Source: Pirellulaceae bacterium
GTDB lineage: Bacteria > Planctomycetota > Planctomycetia > Pirellulales > Pirellulaceae
NCBI GenBank assembly: GCA_026004775.1
Contig: BPJU01000001.1
Location: 1-64,000, forward strand
Direction: 5' to 3'
DNA: 64,000 bases
A model generated the notes under the pieces. It had not been told where the DNA came from. It made no database searches and was given only the letters and a program-made list of their open reading frames with translations. Of the stretch, positions 35,056 to 45,207 are shown in pieces; position 1 is the stretch's first letter, and each line of letters opens with the position of its first letter. Both the position numbers and the translations under genes were made by a program.

Positions 35056-36855
35056 ATGCCCCTCGAAAAACTGGGTCCTTATCGGGTGGTACGTCTGTTA
35101 GGCCGAGGCGGTATGGGGGCGGTCTATGAGGGGATCCACGAAGAATCGCAGCAGCGCGTGGCATTGAAAACCTTGGCGGCTGCGTATGTGGAGGACGAGG
35201 CGTTTCGAGCTCGGTTTGTAGCGGAGATCGAGGCGCTTAAGACGTTGCGTCACCCGAACATCGTGCGGCTGATTGGTTTTGGCGAGCAGGACGGGACGCT
35301 TTTTTTTGCTATGGAATTGGTCGAGGGGGCGAGCCTGCACCAGTTGTTGCGAAGTGGAAGGCAGTTCTCGTGGGTTGAAGTAGTCGACATTGCCGTCCAG
35401 GTGGCCGGGGCGCTGAAACATGCCCACGATCATGGGATTATCCATCGCGACCTGAAGCCCGCCAACCTGTTGCGCTCTTCGGACGGTCTGGTGAAGCTGA
35501 CCGATTTCGGTATCGCCAAGCTCTTTGGGGCGACGCACGTCACTACCGCGGGAAGTGTCATCGGCACGATCGATTACATGGCTCCCGAGCAAGCCGAGGG
35601 GGCGGGGGTATCTGCTCGGTCGGATCTATACTCGCTGGGAGCGGTGATGTACACGTTGTTGGCTGGCCGGCCGCCGTACGTGGGCAATACGGCAACCGAA
35701 GTCTATTACAAAATGCGCCACCACCCGCCGGAAGATCTGGCCAGGCTGGCTCCACATGCGCCGCAGCCTCTGGCTGAGCTGGTGATGGAGCTTTTAGAAC
35801 GCGATCCGGAAAAGCGGGTGCCGACGGCACTGGTTCTTTCCAAACGGTTGCGGGCCATGCTCCACGCGCTCGGGTCGGCCACGCCGCCCTCCGCTTGTGC
35901 CGCGGATGCCCCATCAGTAACCGGTGCGCCGCAAGGCACGGCGCTCGGATCGAAAACCGAACTGGGACCGACGCGGGAAGTCGATCCCCAACAGTTGGAT
36001 CCGATTTCCTGGCAAAGAGAAACGATTTTTACAGCCAACCCGGAAATCCAGCCGGCCAAGGAACTGGAAGACACTAGCGCCGAACTGCGTCTTCGGGATG
36101 AACCGGAGGCCGTCGAATCCGCCCCACGCACCCGGCAGGACCCCCTGACGAGGCTGGAACGGAGCACACGCGCAACGGGTGGGCATTTCACGGAGGTCGA
36201 CCAATGGACAGCCGATGCAGCGCGCAAGGTTGTGCCGCGCCGCCGGCCGGACGCCCGGTTTCCGACAAGTCAAGTGTTATCGGTGATCGGATTGCTGGCT
36301 GGCTTAGTGCTGTTAGCGGCGTTGGCCTGGTATCTGCGCCAGCCTCCGCCGGCCGATCGCTTGTTTTCTCGCATCCAGCAGGTAGTCGCGCAGTCACCCA
36401 CTGGTGATTATATGTATGCCCGGGACGACATCGAGCTGTTCCTGACCCACTACCCTGACGACGCTCGTGCCGATCAGGTGCGCCGCTGGCAAGTGGAGCA
36501 CGATGCCTTTCGGTTGTGGAGGAAGCTGGAGCGGCGGGCCGACAGGGCAGGAGGGATCGAGTTTCTGCCGAAAATCGAGCAGGATTTTGTCGTGGCGATG
36601 CGCGAAGAGGGCCGTGATCCAGGCAAGGCCGGCAGTCTCTTCGAACAACTCGTGGAGAAGTACAGCCAGCAGCCGGATGCCAGTGCCGACGCCGCCCCCT
36701 GCGTCGAACTGGCTCGACAAAAAGCCCGCTATCTTATCGAGGACCACTCCGGTAACGTGCCGCGGAAAGCTATCCCGCCGCAACCGACCTCGGATGCCCT
36801 ACCCGGTTCGCCTGCCGAAGGCGATTCGGGGGAGAGATCCGAGAACGGCCAATGA
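35056..36855 (+). CDS. Membrane-anchored Hanks-type Ser/Thr protein kinase
   Basis: A 599-residue protein. Residues about 8-270 are a protein kinase domain with all key motifs: glycine loop LLGRGGMGAVYEG, catalytic lysine VALKTL, catalytic loop IIHRDLKPANLL, DFGIAK and APEQAEG. Residues about 270-400 are a low-complexity linker. One membrane segment (LSVIGLLAGLVLLAALAWYL) follows at about 405-428, and the last 170 residues are helical and face the other side. The short GTIDYMAPE replaces the usual GTxxYMAPE. Substrate unknown. Start chosen at MPLEKLGPYRVV, immediately before the domain; an upstream frame from 34966 adds 30 unlikely residues. Confidence 0.88.
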   Translation: MPLEKLGPYRVVRLLGRGGMGAVYEGIHEESQQRVALKTLAAAYVEDEAFRARFVAEIEALKTLRHPNIVRLIGFGEQDGTLFFAMELVEGASLHQLLRSGRQFSWVEVVDIAVQVAGALKHAHDHGIIHRDLKPANLLRSSDGLVKLTDFGIAKLFGATHVTTAGSVIGTIDYMAPEQAEGAGVSARSDLYSLGAVMYTLLAGRPPYVGNTATEVYYKMRHHPPEDLARLAPHAPQPLAELVMELLERDPEKRVPTALVLSKRLRAMLHALGSATPPSACAADAPSVTGAPQGTALGSKTELGPTREVDPQQLDPISWQRETIFTANPEIQPAKELEDTSAELRLRDEPEAVESAPRTRQDPLTRLERSTRATGGHFTEVDQWTADAARKVVPRRRPDARFPTSQVLSVIGLLAGLVLLAALAWYLRQPPPADRLFSRIQQVVAQSPTGDYMYARDDIELFLTHYPDDARADQVRRWQVEHDAFRLWRKLERRADRAGGIEFLPKIEQDFVVAMREEGRDPGKAGSLFEQLVEKYSQQPDASADAAPCVELARQKARYLIEDHSGNVPRKAIPPQPTSDALPGSPAEGDSGERSENGQ

Positions 36856-37158
36856 CAGGACGGCCAGGCCGCCAACATCCACCAGCAGTTACGGCACGGG
36901 CACAGAGTGTCGTTATGGCGCTGTAGCCAGCGCCGCAGCCTCCTTGAAATATATGGGCACCGCTTTTGCCGCAAGCATCACAGCCCCGGCAACCACTTTC
37001 TGGAACTGTGGCGGTTCCGGTCCGTGTCATGCTCAAGCTCACCGCCAAGAGCCGGTTGTGCATGCTGGCCGAGTAGCGTATGGTACCGTATTCAGTTTCG
37101 GTGGCGATTTTGCGCGGAACGTTGTGAGTTCCAAGAGCAAGTGGGAGTCGTTCGGGCC
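36856..37158 (+). other. Intergenic stretch with one perfect hairpin
   Basis: About 300 bases with no supportable gene. A perfect hairpin GGCGCTG-TAGC-CAGCGCC lies at 36917-36934. There is no T-run after it in either direction, so it is not a standard terminator. Confidence 0.5.
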
Positions 37159-38175
37159 ATGAAAAGACGGCGGATTGGACGCACCAGCCTTGTCGTATCC
37201 GAAATCGCTCTGGGAACCATGACCTTCGGCTCGACCTGTTCGGAAAGCGAAGCGTTTCGGATCCTGGACCGGGCCGTAGAGGCGGGTATCGATTTTTTCG
37301 ATACCGCGGAGATCTATCCGGTTCCGCCGGATGCCAGCTATGTGCATCGCAGCGAAGAGATTCTGGGCCGGTGGTTGGTTTCCCGCCCTCGGGAGAGCGT
37401 CTTTATTGCCACGAAGTTTTGCGGGCCGGGACACGGCTGGTTCGTTCCTCCGGTGAGGCACGGCAGGACAGCGATCGACCGGCATCATATTCGGCGAGCG
37501 GTGGAGGGGAGCCTGCGCCGGTTACAAACCGACTATATCGACCTTTATCAGACCCATTGGCCCGATCACGATTTCCCGTACGAAGAGACGCTGGAAACGC
37601 TCAACGACTTGATCACGGAAGGACTAGTGCGGTACATCGGCTGTAGCAACGAGAACGCGTGGGGGCTGATGAAGTCGCTGTGGGTGGCGGACGTCCACGG
37701 TTGGAAGCGATACGAGTCGATCCAGAACAACTTCAGCATTTTGAATCGGCGATTCGAGGATGAACTGGCCGAGATCTGCCGGCGCGAGCAGGTGAGTCTC
37801 TTGCCGTATTCTCCCATGGCGGGAGGCGTATTGACGGGCAAGTACAATCGGCCCGACCCGCCGGCTGATGCGCGCTTCATCCAGTACCGCAAATTAGGCG
37901 AGCGCCAGCAGGCGATGGCGAGTCGGTTCGTCAACGAAAAAAGTTTGGCGGCCACGGCTGAGTTGGTCGAATTGGCTGGGGAACTCGGTGTCCATCCGGG
38001 CGCTCTGGCCGTGGCCTGGAGCAAGCAGCACGATTTTGTGGCGTCGACGATCATCGGCACCAACTCCCTTGAGCAGTTGGAGGAGATCTTACCCGCCGCG
38101 GATCTGGTGTTGGATGAGGCGGTGTTGAAACGCATCGACGCGATCACGGCACGGTATCCTTATCCGCTGGGTTGA
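37159..38175 (+). CDS. Aldo/keto reductase
   Basis: A 338-residue NADPH-dependent oxidoreductase of the aldo/keto reductase superfamily: [20 protein letters not shown] at the N-terminus, the active-site Asp and Tyr in DFFDTAEIY, Lys in IATKFCG, the barrel motif [23 protein letters not shown], and the coenzyme-binding C-terminal part [15 protein letters not shown]. It resembles the YajO/Tas-like group acting on aldehydes and ketones; the natural substrate is not predictable. The ATG was chosen because the family begins here; the in-frame upstream extension is Cys- and Arg-rich junk. It stops 110 bases before the ABC transporter genes. Confidence 0.88.
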   Translation: MKRRRIGRTSLVVSEIALGTMTFGSTCSESEAFRILDRAVEAGIDFFDTAEIYPVPPDASYVHRSEEILGRWLVSRPRESVFIATKFCGPGHGWFVPPVRHGRTAIDRHHIRRAVEGSLRRLQTDYIDLYQTHWPDHDFPYEETLETLNDLITEGLVRYIGCSNENAWGLMKSLWVADVHGWKRYESIQNNFSILNRRFEDELAEICRREQVSLLPYSPMAGGVLTGKYNRPDPPADARFIQYRKLGERQQAMASRFVNEKSLAATAELVELAGELGVHPGALAVAWSKQHDFVASTIIGTNSLEQLEEILPAADLVLDEAVLKRIDAITARYPYPLG

Positions 38176-38285
38176 CCGGCTTGGCCGAACCGGGCGTGAG
38201 TGGTGGTTGGCGGAAAGAGTGGGGCGGCTACCGCGTCCGGTCGCTTTACGGCTGCGGCTCGACAACCACCCCACCGGCGGGAACA

Positions 38286-39038
38286 ATGGATCGGGATATC
38301 GGCTTACAGGACAGACCAGCATATTCGGCCAGAGAGATGGGTTCGGTTCGTTGTGAAGAGGTCTACAAGTGTTATGAGGGGCCGGCCGGGGGTGTCGAGG
38401 CGCTGCGGGGTGTGTCATTTGCCATCGAGCCGGGAGAATTTGTGGCGTTGTGGGGGCCGTCGGGTTGTGGCAAGTCGACGCTGCTGCATTTGATAGGAGC
38501 GATGGACCGGCCCACTCGAGGAGCCATTTGGCTGGGCGGCGAGCGGCTGGACCAGTTGTCGGCCGCCGAGCGTGCTCGAGTTCGCCGCCACCGCGTGGGC
38601 TTCGTCTTTCAGGCGTTTCACCTGCTGCCCACGCTGACCGTACTGGAAAACGCGGCGCTCCCGTTGCTGCTGGAGCCGGGACAAGCCGCATCGGCATATC
38701 AAGAAGCTCGTCGGTGGCTGGAATGGGTTGGCCTGGCCGATCGGCTCCAGCATTACCCTAGACAGCTTTCCGGCGGGGAGATGCAGCGGGTGGCGGTGGT
38801 AAGAGCGGTGGTCCACAAGCCGGATGTGTTGCTGGCCGACGAACCGACCGGAAGCCTGGACAGCCACAACGGCCGCCGCATCCTGGAGTTGCTGGCCGAA
38901 CTGAATCGCCAACGCGGCGTAACGGTGCTGCTGGCAACCCATTCGGCCGAAGCAGCCGGGTACGCCCGCCGCATCTTCCGCATGCGCGACGGCAGAATTG
39001 AAGGGATCGAGGCGCATGTACCGGTGGGCCGTGCTTAG
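38286..39038 (+). CDS. ABC transporter ATP-binding subunit, LolD/AttE-like
   Basis: A 250-residue ATPase with Walker A (WGPSGCGKSTLL), Q-loop region (VGFVFQAFHLLP), signature LSGGEMQRVAVVRA, Walker B VLLADEPTGSLD and H-loop LLATHS. The sequence is of the LolD/MacB type that pairs with FtsX-like permeases. The start is uncertain: ATG 38286 has GGGA four bases before it, while ATG 38337 (MGSVRCEEVYKCY) is where family members begin. The gene overlaps the permease gene by 23 bases. With the permease and the lipocalin-like lipoprotein after it, it forms an AttEFGH-type set. Confidence 0.87.
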   Translation: MDRDIGLQDRPAYSAREMGSVRCEEVYKCYEGPAGGVEALRGVSFAIEPGEFVALWGPSGCGKSTLLHLIGAMDRPTRGAIWLGGERLDQLSAAERARVRRHRVGFVFQAFHLLPTLTVLENAALPLLLEPGQAASAYQEARRWLEWVGLADRLQHYPRQLSGGEMQRVAVVRAVVHKPDVLLADEPTGSLDSHNGRRILELLAELNRQRGVTVLLATHSAEAAGYARRIFRMRDGRIEGIEAHVPVGRA

Positions 39039-41661
39039 GCCGTTTATTGTTCGTCCTCTGTGGCAACGTCCGGCTCGAGTCCTTCCGGCTCTGCTCGGTA
39101 TCGCTCTGGGCACGGCCGTGATCGTGGCCATCCGCCTGGCCAATACCTCGGTGTTGGAGGCTTTCGTGGCTGCCACCGACTCCTTGGGCGGCCAAACCGA
39201 TGTCCGCATTTACGGCGCGTCCGGCCCGATCGACGAACGCCAGTTCGAACAACTCTTGTGGCTCGAACAATACGGCACGGTCTCCCCGATTTTGGAAACC
39301 TACGGCATGCTGGTTGATCGTCACGTGGAAGCGATAGCGGACTCTTCTCGACCCCTGGCACGGGGCGAAGTGTTGATGGTGCTCGGCGTGGATTTATTGC
39401 AGGACCAGCAACTGCGGCAGTACGACGTCTGGCAATGGGCCGGCGGCACGGAAAAGCCGGAACTTTTCCAGATGCTCGAAATGCTCGTCGAGCCGGATTC
39501 GGTGGTGCTCACCGAGCGGTTTGCCGCGCGGCACGGTGTTGAAATCGGCGACCGCATCCGGCTGGCCTTCGGCAGCCGCGTGGTGACGCTTCAGGTGCGC
39601 GGGTTGCTACGCGACACCGGTCCGGCACGCACATGGCAGGGCAACTTCGCGTTGATGGATCTGGCCACAGCCCAGGCGATCACGGGACGGATGGGCCAGT
39701 TGGATGCCATCGACGTTCGTTTCCACCCCGATCGTGATTGGCAACAAGCCATGAATGAGGTGCGGAGCCGATTGCCGAGCGGCTTATGGGTGGAACCGCC
39801 GGCTGGGCGGGCGGGGCGGGTGCAGACGATGGTCGCCGCCTTCCAGTTTAATTTGGAAGCCTTGAGCATGGTGGCGCTGGTGGTGGGCCTGGTGCTTGTC
39901 GGCACCACCGTGTCGTATTCGGTTACCAGTCGGCGGGACGAGATCGCGGTGCTGTTGGCGGTGGGCTCGTCGCGGTGGGCGGTGGCCGGCCTGTTCGTCA
40001 CCGAGGCGTTGCTGGTGGCGTGTGCCGGCGCCGTGCTGGGATTGCCATTGGGGCATTGGCTGGCACAAGGGGCGGTGCAGGCCACGAGCCGCACGGTAGA
40101 GACGTTCTATGTGGCCGCCGTCGCGGAAGCGACAGCCGGCCGCGCCGCACTGTCGGCTTCAGAATCGTTGCGGTGCGTCCTCCTGGTGCTGGTAGCTGCG
40201 GCGGCTGCCGCCTTGCGGCCCGCCTGGCAGGCAGCCTGTCTGGATCCGCTGCAGGTGCTCCATCCGGCGCACTATCCGGGGGCGATGGGCCGGCCCAATC
40301 GGCCCATAGAGCCGCTGCTGTGGGCCGTTGCCGGTGGCCTGGCTGTTGCCGTGCCGCCGATCGATGGCCGGCCGTGGGGTGGCTTCCTGGCGGCACTCAG
40401 CTTCGCAGCGGCTCTTGCCAGCCTGGCACCGGCGACCATACGGCTTACCGCCTCTGTTGCCAGGAAACTCCAGCGAACGGCCGGCATCACGCTGCATCTG
40501 GCAGCCGCCTATCTGGCCGCAGGTGGAGTTGTCACCAGCGCTGCAGTTTCCGCCCTGGCGATGGCTTTGGGTATGATGTTCGCCATCGCCGTGATGGTGA
40601 GCAGCTTCCGCACGACCGTCGTCTACTGGCTGGATTCCGTACTTACCTCCGACCTGGTGATCAAGCCGGTGATGAGTTCTGCCACCTTGTCTTCGGCCAC
40701 CTTGGATCCCCAAATAGTCGATCGTGTCCGCCGCTTGCCCGAAGTGCGCGCCGTCACCTGGTATACTTCGCGCCAAATCCCATTCGGTCCGTCGATGATC
40801 CGTCTGGACACAAGTGACCTGGACGTGCTTTTGGAACACGGCCGCGTACGGTTCAAGGAGCCTGCGGGAGCGGCGTTACGGGTGAGGGATCGGTTGCGAT
40901 ACGACAAACGATTCCTGCTCGTTTCCGAAAGCTTTTCTCTGCGCTATAAAAAGTATCCGGGTGATTCGGTGGTGTTGCATACGCCGCATGGCGAGGTGGC
41001 GCTTCCGGTGGCCGCCGTCTACTACGATTATTCCAGCAACCTTGGCACACTCCTGATCGATTTTGATGTTTATCGGCAGCTGTTTGACGATGACCGCCCG
41101 CAGCGGTCACCAATGGCGTTGTCGTTATACTTGCAAGAAAATACGAACGTGGAAAAACTGAGTAATAGAATCCGGTCGCTTGTAGGAAAAGATCAGTTGA
41201 TATATTGTGTCACCAACAAGGAGTTGCGGGCGGAGGCATTAAGGATTTTTGATAGTACTTTTGCCATTACCTATGCCTTGCTGGTGATCGCCGTATTAGT
41301 GGCGATAGTAGGCGTGGTGGCGGCACTCTACAGGCTCATTCAACTGCATCGCCGAGAATTGGCCCTGATGTCATGTGTCGGCTTGACGCCCTGGCAGCTA
41401 AAAAAGATCGTCCTGGTCGCTTCGCTGTTGACGGCCATGCTCAGCTACGGACTGGGGTGGGCCATCGGCATGGCCCTGTCGATCATTCTGGTGTATGTGA
41501 TCAATGTGCAATCGTTCGGGTGGACCATCCAACTGCATGCTCCGTGGGAGTTTCTGGCGGAGTCGTTTACGATGGTAGTTTTGGCGGCCGTGCTGTGCGG
41601 TTGGTGGCCAGCTCGGAAAGCGGCCGGGGTTGATCCGATCGCCGTCTTGCGGGATGAATGA
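39016..41661 (+). CDS. ABC transporter permease with two FtsX domains, AttFG-like
   Basis: An 881-residue membrane protein. One segment near residue 25 (LPALLGIALGTAVIVAIRL) is followed by a long extracytoplasmic domain, then an FtsX block of three segments around residues 280-400 (SMVALVVGLVLVGTTVSYSV, LLVACAGAVLGLPLGHW), more segments, a second extracytoplasmic domain, and a final FtsX block (ALLVIAVLVAIVGVVAAL, LLTAMLSYGLGWAIGMALSI, TMVVLAAVLCGWWPARKAA). The LQVLHPAHYP and VDPIAVLRDE motifs end each half. It likely exports or moves a lipid- or lipoprotein-like substrate with the ATPase. The start lies within the ATPase gene and its end overlaps the next start by 8 bases. Confidence 0.87.
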   Translation: MYRWAVLRPFIVRPLWQRPARVLPALLGIALGTAVIVAIRLANTSVLEAFVAATDSLGGQTDVRIYGASGPIDERQFEQLLWLEQYGTVSPILETYGMLVDRHVEAIADSSRPLARGEVLMVLGVDLLQDQQLRQYDVWQWAGGTEKPELFQMLEMLVEPDSVVLTERFAARHGVEIGDRIRLAFGSRVVTLQVRGLLRDTGPARTWQGNFALMDLATAQAITGRMGQLDAIDVRFHPDRDWQQAMNEVRSRLPSGLWVEPPAGRAGRVQTMVAAFQFNLEALSMVALVVGLVLVGTTVSYSVTSRRDEIAVLLAVGSSRWAVAGLFVTEALLVACAGAVLGLPLGHWLAQGAVQATSRTVETFYVAAVAEATAGRAALSASESLRCVLLVLVAAAAAALRPAWQAACLDPLQVLHPAHYPGAMGRPNRPIEPLLWAVAGGLAVAVPPIDGRPWGGFLAALSFAAALASLAPATIRLTASVARKLQRTAGITLHLAAAYLAAGGVVTSAAVSALAMALGMMFAIAVMVSSFRTTVVYWLDSVLTSDLVIKPVMSSATLSSATLDPQIVDRVRRLPEVRAVTWYTSRQIPFGPSMIRLDTSDLDVLLEHGRVRFKEPAGAALRVRDRLRYDKRFLLVSESFSLRYKKYPGDSVVLHTPHGEVALPVAAVYYDYSSNLGTLLIDFDVYRQLFDDDRPQRSPMALSLYLQENTNVEKLSNRIRSLVGKDQLIYCVTNKELRAEALRIFDSTFAITYALLVIAVLVAIVGVVAALYRLIQLHRRELALMSCVGLTPWQLKKIVLVASLLTAMLSYGLGWAIGMALSIILVYVINVQSFGWTIQLHAPWEFLAESFTMVVLAAVLCGWWPARKAAGVDPIAVLRDE

Positions 41662-42913
41662 AAAGCAGCATGGTGGTGACGGACATTGGGAGGGCCAGCG
41701 CGTGGTGTCTGACCGTTTGCAAGACATTAGCACGAGTCGACTGGGGCGGCGAGCGTTCTTGGCGGGCGCTTTGAGCGTAGTATGCGCCGGTTGCCGTGAG
41801 TTTCGGAACCGGTCCAATCCGGAATTGACCGTGCAGGTCAATCGCTTGCCCGGCGGCGAGGCTGGCGACCCGTGGTGCCGGGCCGAACAGCCGCGAGCGT
41901 GGCAATTCCCCGGCGATCACGGTGCCCATCCGGAATACCGCCTGGAGTGGTGGTACTACACAGGTAATGTGTGGGATGCCGCCGGGCGGCGTTTCGGGTA
42001 CCAACTGACTTTCTTCCGCACCGGCGTTCGCTGGCAGCCGGCCAACGAGTCGCGCTGGGCTCTGCGCGATGTCTACATCGCTCATCTGGCCATTTCGGAT
42101 GTGGTGCAGCGGCGGCACCAGTTCTGGCAGCGGATCCATCGCCAGGGACCGGGATGGGCCGGAGTCGAGTCGGCCGGCAGACGCATCTGGAACGGCGATT
42201 GGGAATCGCGTATTGCGGTGGACTCTTCGGGCGGCACGTGCCATCAGTTGCGAGCAGAAAGTGGAGCACTGGTGCTCGACTTGTTGCTCACTTCGCACGT
42301 CCCGCCGGTGCTCCATGGCCAGGAGGGGTTAAGCCGAAAAGGCTCGGCCCCCGGTAACGCCTCCTACTATTATTCCTTTACCCGACTCAAGACGCAGGGC
42401 CGTCTGCAATGGGACGGCCAGCGTTTCGAGGTTCGAGGGGACAGTTGGATGGACCACGAATTCAGTTCCAGTTTTCTCGAACCCTCGCAACAGGGTTGGG
42501 ATTGGTTCAGCATCCAATTGGACAATGACTGCGAATTGATGCTGTATCAAATGCGACGAAAGGACGGTTCTCATGATCCGGCGTCGTCCGGCACGCTGGT
42601 CTGTTCCGATGGATCGTCCGAGGTTTTATCAGCCGAGCAGTTCCAGTTGGTACCGCATGAATCGTGGAAGTCCAGTCACACAAGCGGCATATACCCAATT
42701 GCATGGAGTGTAGGACTGCCGCAACATGACATCGAACTCGACGTGCGCGCGTTGTTTGGCCAGCAGGAGATGGATACCCGGCGTACGACCGGCATGGCAT
42801 ATTGGGAAGGAGCGATCGACGTGGAAGGTGTTTGGAAAAGCCGAAAAGTCAAAGGGCATGGTTATCTGGAGATGACGGGGCGGATTCCGAAAAATGAGGA
42901 TGCGCATGGATAA
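41654..42913 (+). CDS. Lipocalin-like (AttH/CrtC-type) exported lipoprotein
   Basis: A 419-residue protein. The N-terminus has a twin-arginine-like motif SRLGRRAFLAG followed by a hydrophobic run ending VVCAGC, so it is probably a Tat-exported lipoprotein. The mature part is the double lipocalin-like domain of AttH and CrtC: HPEYRLEWWYYTGNVWDAAG, QLTFFR, RDVYIAHLAISD, YYYSFTRLKTQG, GDSWMDHEFSSSFL and TGMAYWEGAIDVEG. AttH-type proteins accompany ABC exporters with FtsX-like permeases; the fold binds hydrophobic ligands. The ATG overlaps the end of the permease gene, so the three genes form one operon. The ligand is unknown. Confidence 0.85.
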   Translation: MNEKQHGGDGHWEGQRVVSDRLQDISTSRLGRRAFLAGALSVVCAGCREFRNRSNPELTVQVNRLPGGEAGDPWCRAEQPRAWQFPGDHGAHPEYRLEWWYYTGNVWDAAGRRFGYQLTFFRTGVRWQPANESRWALRDVYIAHLAISDVVQRRHQFWQRIHRQGPGWAGVESAGRRIWNGDWESRIAVDSSGGTCHQLRAESGALVLDLLLTSHVPPVLHGQEGLSRKGSAPGNASYYYSFTRLKTQGRLQWDGQRFEVRGDSWMDHEFSSSFLEPSQQGWDWFSIQLDNDCELMLYQMRRKDGSHDPASSGTLVCSDGSSEVLSAEQFQLVPHESWKSSHTSGIYPIAWSVGLPQHDIELDVRALFGQQEMDTRRTTGMAYWEGAIDVEGVWKSRKVKGHGYLEMTGRIPKNEDAHG

Positions 42914-43048
42914 TGCCTGCCGGCAGGCGGGGCACGTTCCATGGGCGCTCGAGAGCAATCGGCTTTTGAAACGGTGGCACCATTTCCCGGAAACCGCTTG
43001 AGTGTCTCTTGCCTAGGCAATGGCGTGCGATGTGAATAACATAGGAGA

Positions 43049-43069
43049 CATTCCGGTTTTGTCGGAATG
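43049..43069 (+). other. Hairpin in the leader of sppA
   Basis: Perfect 7-bp stem CATTCCG/CGGAATG with a GTTTTGT loop, ending 34 bases before the sppA start. No following T-run. It may be a leader structure of sppA or the end of the upstream transcript. Confidence 0.45.
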
Positions 43070-43103
43070 GTCGCTTTCCTAGTCTTCGCTGAGGATGAGT
43101 GAA

Positions 43104-44987
43104 ATGAAAAACTTTTTCGGGAAACGGATGTGTGTCGTCGCGGTGGTGTTCGTATGGGCGGTGGTCCCAAGTGCGATTCGAGTGCTGGCAGGTGAAGAAG
43201 CTGCTTCGGGAAAGGCTGCCAACAAGATCGCCTTTATTACCATTCCGGCCGTGGTGGCGGAATCCGAAGGCCAGGACGAGTTGGCGGCACTGTTCGGCAT
43301 GGGGGATGTGGTATCGTTCCGCGCGCTGGTGGAGCGTTTGGCGCGGGCACGGGACGATAACCAGGTGGCTGCGGTCGTGCTGCGGGCGGATCTGGTGGGG
43401 CTGGGGCCGGCACAGATCGAGGAGGTACGCCGCCTGCTGGATGAAATCCAACAGAAAGGCAAACCGGTATATGCTCACGTCGATGATCTTTCCATGGAGC
43501 AATACGTGCTTCTTTCCGGAGTGTCACGGCTGAGCATTACGCCGACAGGGGACGTTTGGGTCACCGGACTCTACTTGGAGTCGCCTTATGTCCGCGAGCT
43601 GCTCGACAAACTGGGCGTGGAACCCGATTTCATGACGTGCGGCGCCTATAAGAGCGCAGCGGAGATTTTTACTCGGAGCGAACCGAGCGTCGAAGCAAAA
43701 GAGAATCGCGAATGGCTGGCTGATGGTATTTTTTCACGATATGTCAATCTCATCACCCAGGGGCGGAAAGTGCCCGCGGAACGCGTGCGGCAATGGATCG
43801 ACCAAGGGCTGTTCAGTGCTGAAGAGGCTCGGCGAGCCGGCATCGTCGATGCCGTGGAATATGCCGAGGAGTTCCTTTCCTTCCTGAAAACGACGCATGG
43901 GGAGAATATTCAGTTGGACAAGCGTTACGGTCGAGCGGCTTCCAAACAGATCGACCTGTCATCGCCGTTGGGGCTGCTTCAGTTTTATGCGGAGCTTCTC
44001 GGCGGTTCGAAACCCAAGACATCGACCAAAGAAGCCGTGGCGGTAATTTACGTGGAGGGGCCGATCGTGACCGGCTCCGCAGGGTCGGATCCGTGGGAGC
44101 TGCTGGCAGGCTCTGCGGCCTACAGCACGCCGATCCGACGAGCGCTGGATGAGGCGGCTCAGGATCCGCTTGTCAAGGCCGTTGTACTGCGGGTGGATTC
44201 GCCCGGTGGTTCGGTCGTTGCCAGCGAAACGATCCTGGAAGCGACACGCCACGTGAAGCAAAACAAACCGATTGTGGTGTCAATGGGGAACGTTGCCGGC
44301 AGCGGCGGGTACTACGTGGCATGCGGTGTCGACACAATTTTCGCTGAAGAAACCACTATTACCGGGTCAATTGGGGTTGTGGGTGGTAAACTGGCCACTC
44401 GCGGACTGTGGGAAAAACTGGGTATCGAATGGCACGCAGTCCAACGCGGCCAGCACGCCGGTATGCTCCTTTCGGCTGAAAAATTCAGCCCATCCGAACG
44501 CGACCGTCTCCGGCAATGGATGAATGAAGTCTATGCCGGCTTCAAGGAACGTGTCGTGGCCGTTCGTGGAGACCGGCTCAAGAAAGAGATCGAAGACCTG
44601 GCGGGCGGGCGCGTGTATACCGGGCGGCAAGCTTTGGAATTGGGGCTGGTCGACAAGTTGGGCGGCTTGCAGGACGCCATCCAGTTCGTCGCTTCTCAAG
44701 CCGGTCTGGAGCAGGGCAAGTACGAGGTGCGTACATTGCCGCGACCGCGAAGCTTGCTCGATATTTTGCTCGACAGCGAACCGAACGAAGACGGCCGGAC
44801 CATCCGCCTGGATCGCTTGTTGGGCAGTTCCCAGAGCGGCCTTTACGCCGAATGGCAGGCGCTTCGCACGTGGGAACCCGGACGCGCACGCCTCCTGGGA
44901 CAGGCTCTCGTACTGTTGGGGTTGTTGAGGTCAGAGCAGGTGACCATGTCGATGGCACCGCTGTGGGTGCGAGGTGGCCGGCCGTAG
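43104..44987 (+). CDS. sppA: Signal peptide peptidase SppA, long form
   Basis: A 627-residue serine protease of the long SppA class (two tandem ClpP-like domains). The N-terminal hydrophobic segment (MCVVAVVFVWAVVPSAI) anchors it in the membrane. The general-base lysine lies in the first domain (TCGAYKSAAEIF, about residue 185) and the nucleophile serine in the second (NVAGSGGYYVA, about residue 400), as in the E. coli enzyme. VLRVDSPGGSVVASE and TGSIGVVGG are further conserved. It degrades signal peptides left in the membrane. I choose the second ATG, 9 bases after GAGG; the first ATG directly abuts it. A protease (prc) follows after 220 bases. Confidence 0.92.
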   Translation: MKNFFGKRMCVVAVVFVWAVVPSAIRVLAGEEAASGKAANKIAFITIPAVVAESEGQDELAALFGMGDVVSFRALVERLARARDDNQVAAVVLRADLVGLGPAQIEEVRRLLDEIQQKGKPVYAHVDDLSMEQYVLLSGVSRLSITPTGDVWVTGLYLESPYVRELLDKLGVEPDFMTCGAYKSAAEIFTRSEPSVEAKENREWLADGIFSRYVNLITQGRKVPAERVRQWIDQGLFSAEEARRAGIVDAVEYAEEFLSFLKTTHGENIQLDKRYGRAASKQIDLSSPLGLLQFYAELLGGSKPKTSTKEAVAVIYVEGPIVTGSAGSDPWELLAGSAAYSTPIRRALDEAAQDPLVKAVVLRVDSPGGSVVASETILEATRHVKQNKPIVVSMGNVAGSGGYYVACGVDTIFAEETTITGSIGVVGGKLATRGLWEKLGIEWHAVQRGQHAGMLLSAEKFSPSERDRLRQWMNEVYAGFKERVVAVRGDRLKKEIEDLAGGRVYTGRQALELGLVDKLGGLQDAIQFVASQAGLEQGKYEVRTLPRPRSLLDILLDSEPNEDGRTIRLDRLLGSSQSGLYAEWQALRTWEPGRARLLGQALVLLGLLRSEQVTMSMAPLWVRGGRP

Positions 44988-45207
44988 CCGGTGACAGACG
45001 GCCGGAGTCGCCCGGGTGGCTGCGCGGCGGCTCAGACGCTCTGGCTGAAACCTTTCGGGTCGGGCACAATAAACAGATGGCGGCGGTCGGTCGAGTTGCG
45101 CAGCGTGAAGGCGCCGACGGCTTCGCCCGCGGCCGTCGCTTTGGCGGCACAGCGGTGGCAGGCAGCCCACTGCCGCGAAATAACTCAGCAACGAGGAGTC
45201 TCAGCGG

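Noticed and set aside
36917-36934. Perfect hairpin after the kinase gene as a terminator
   Set aside because: No T-run follows on either strand.
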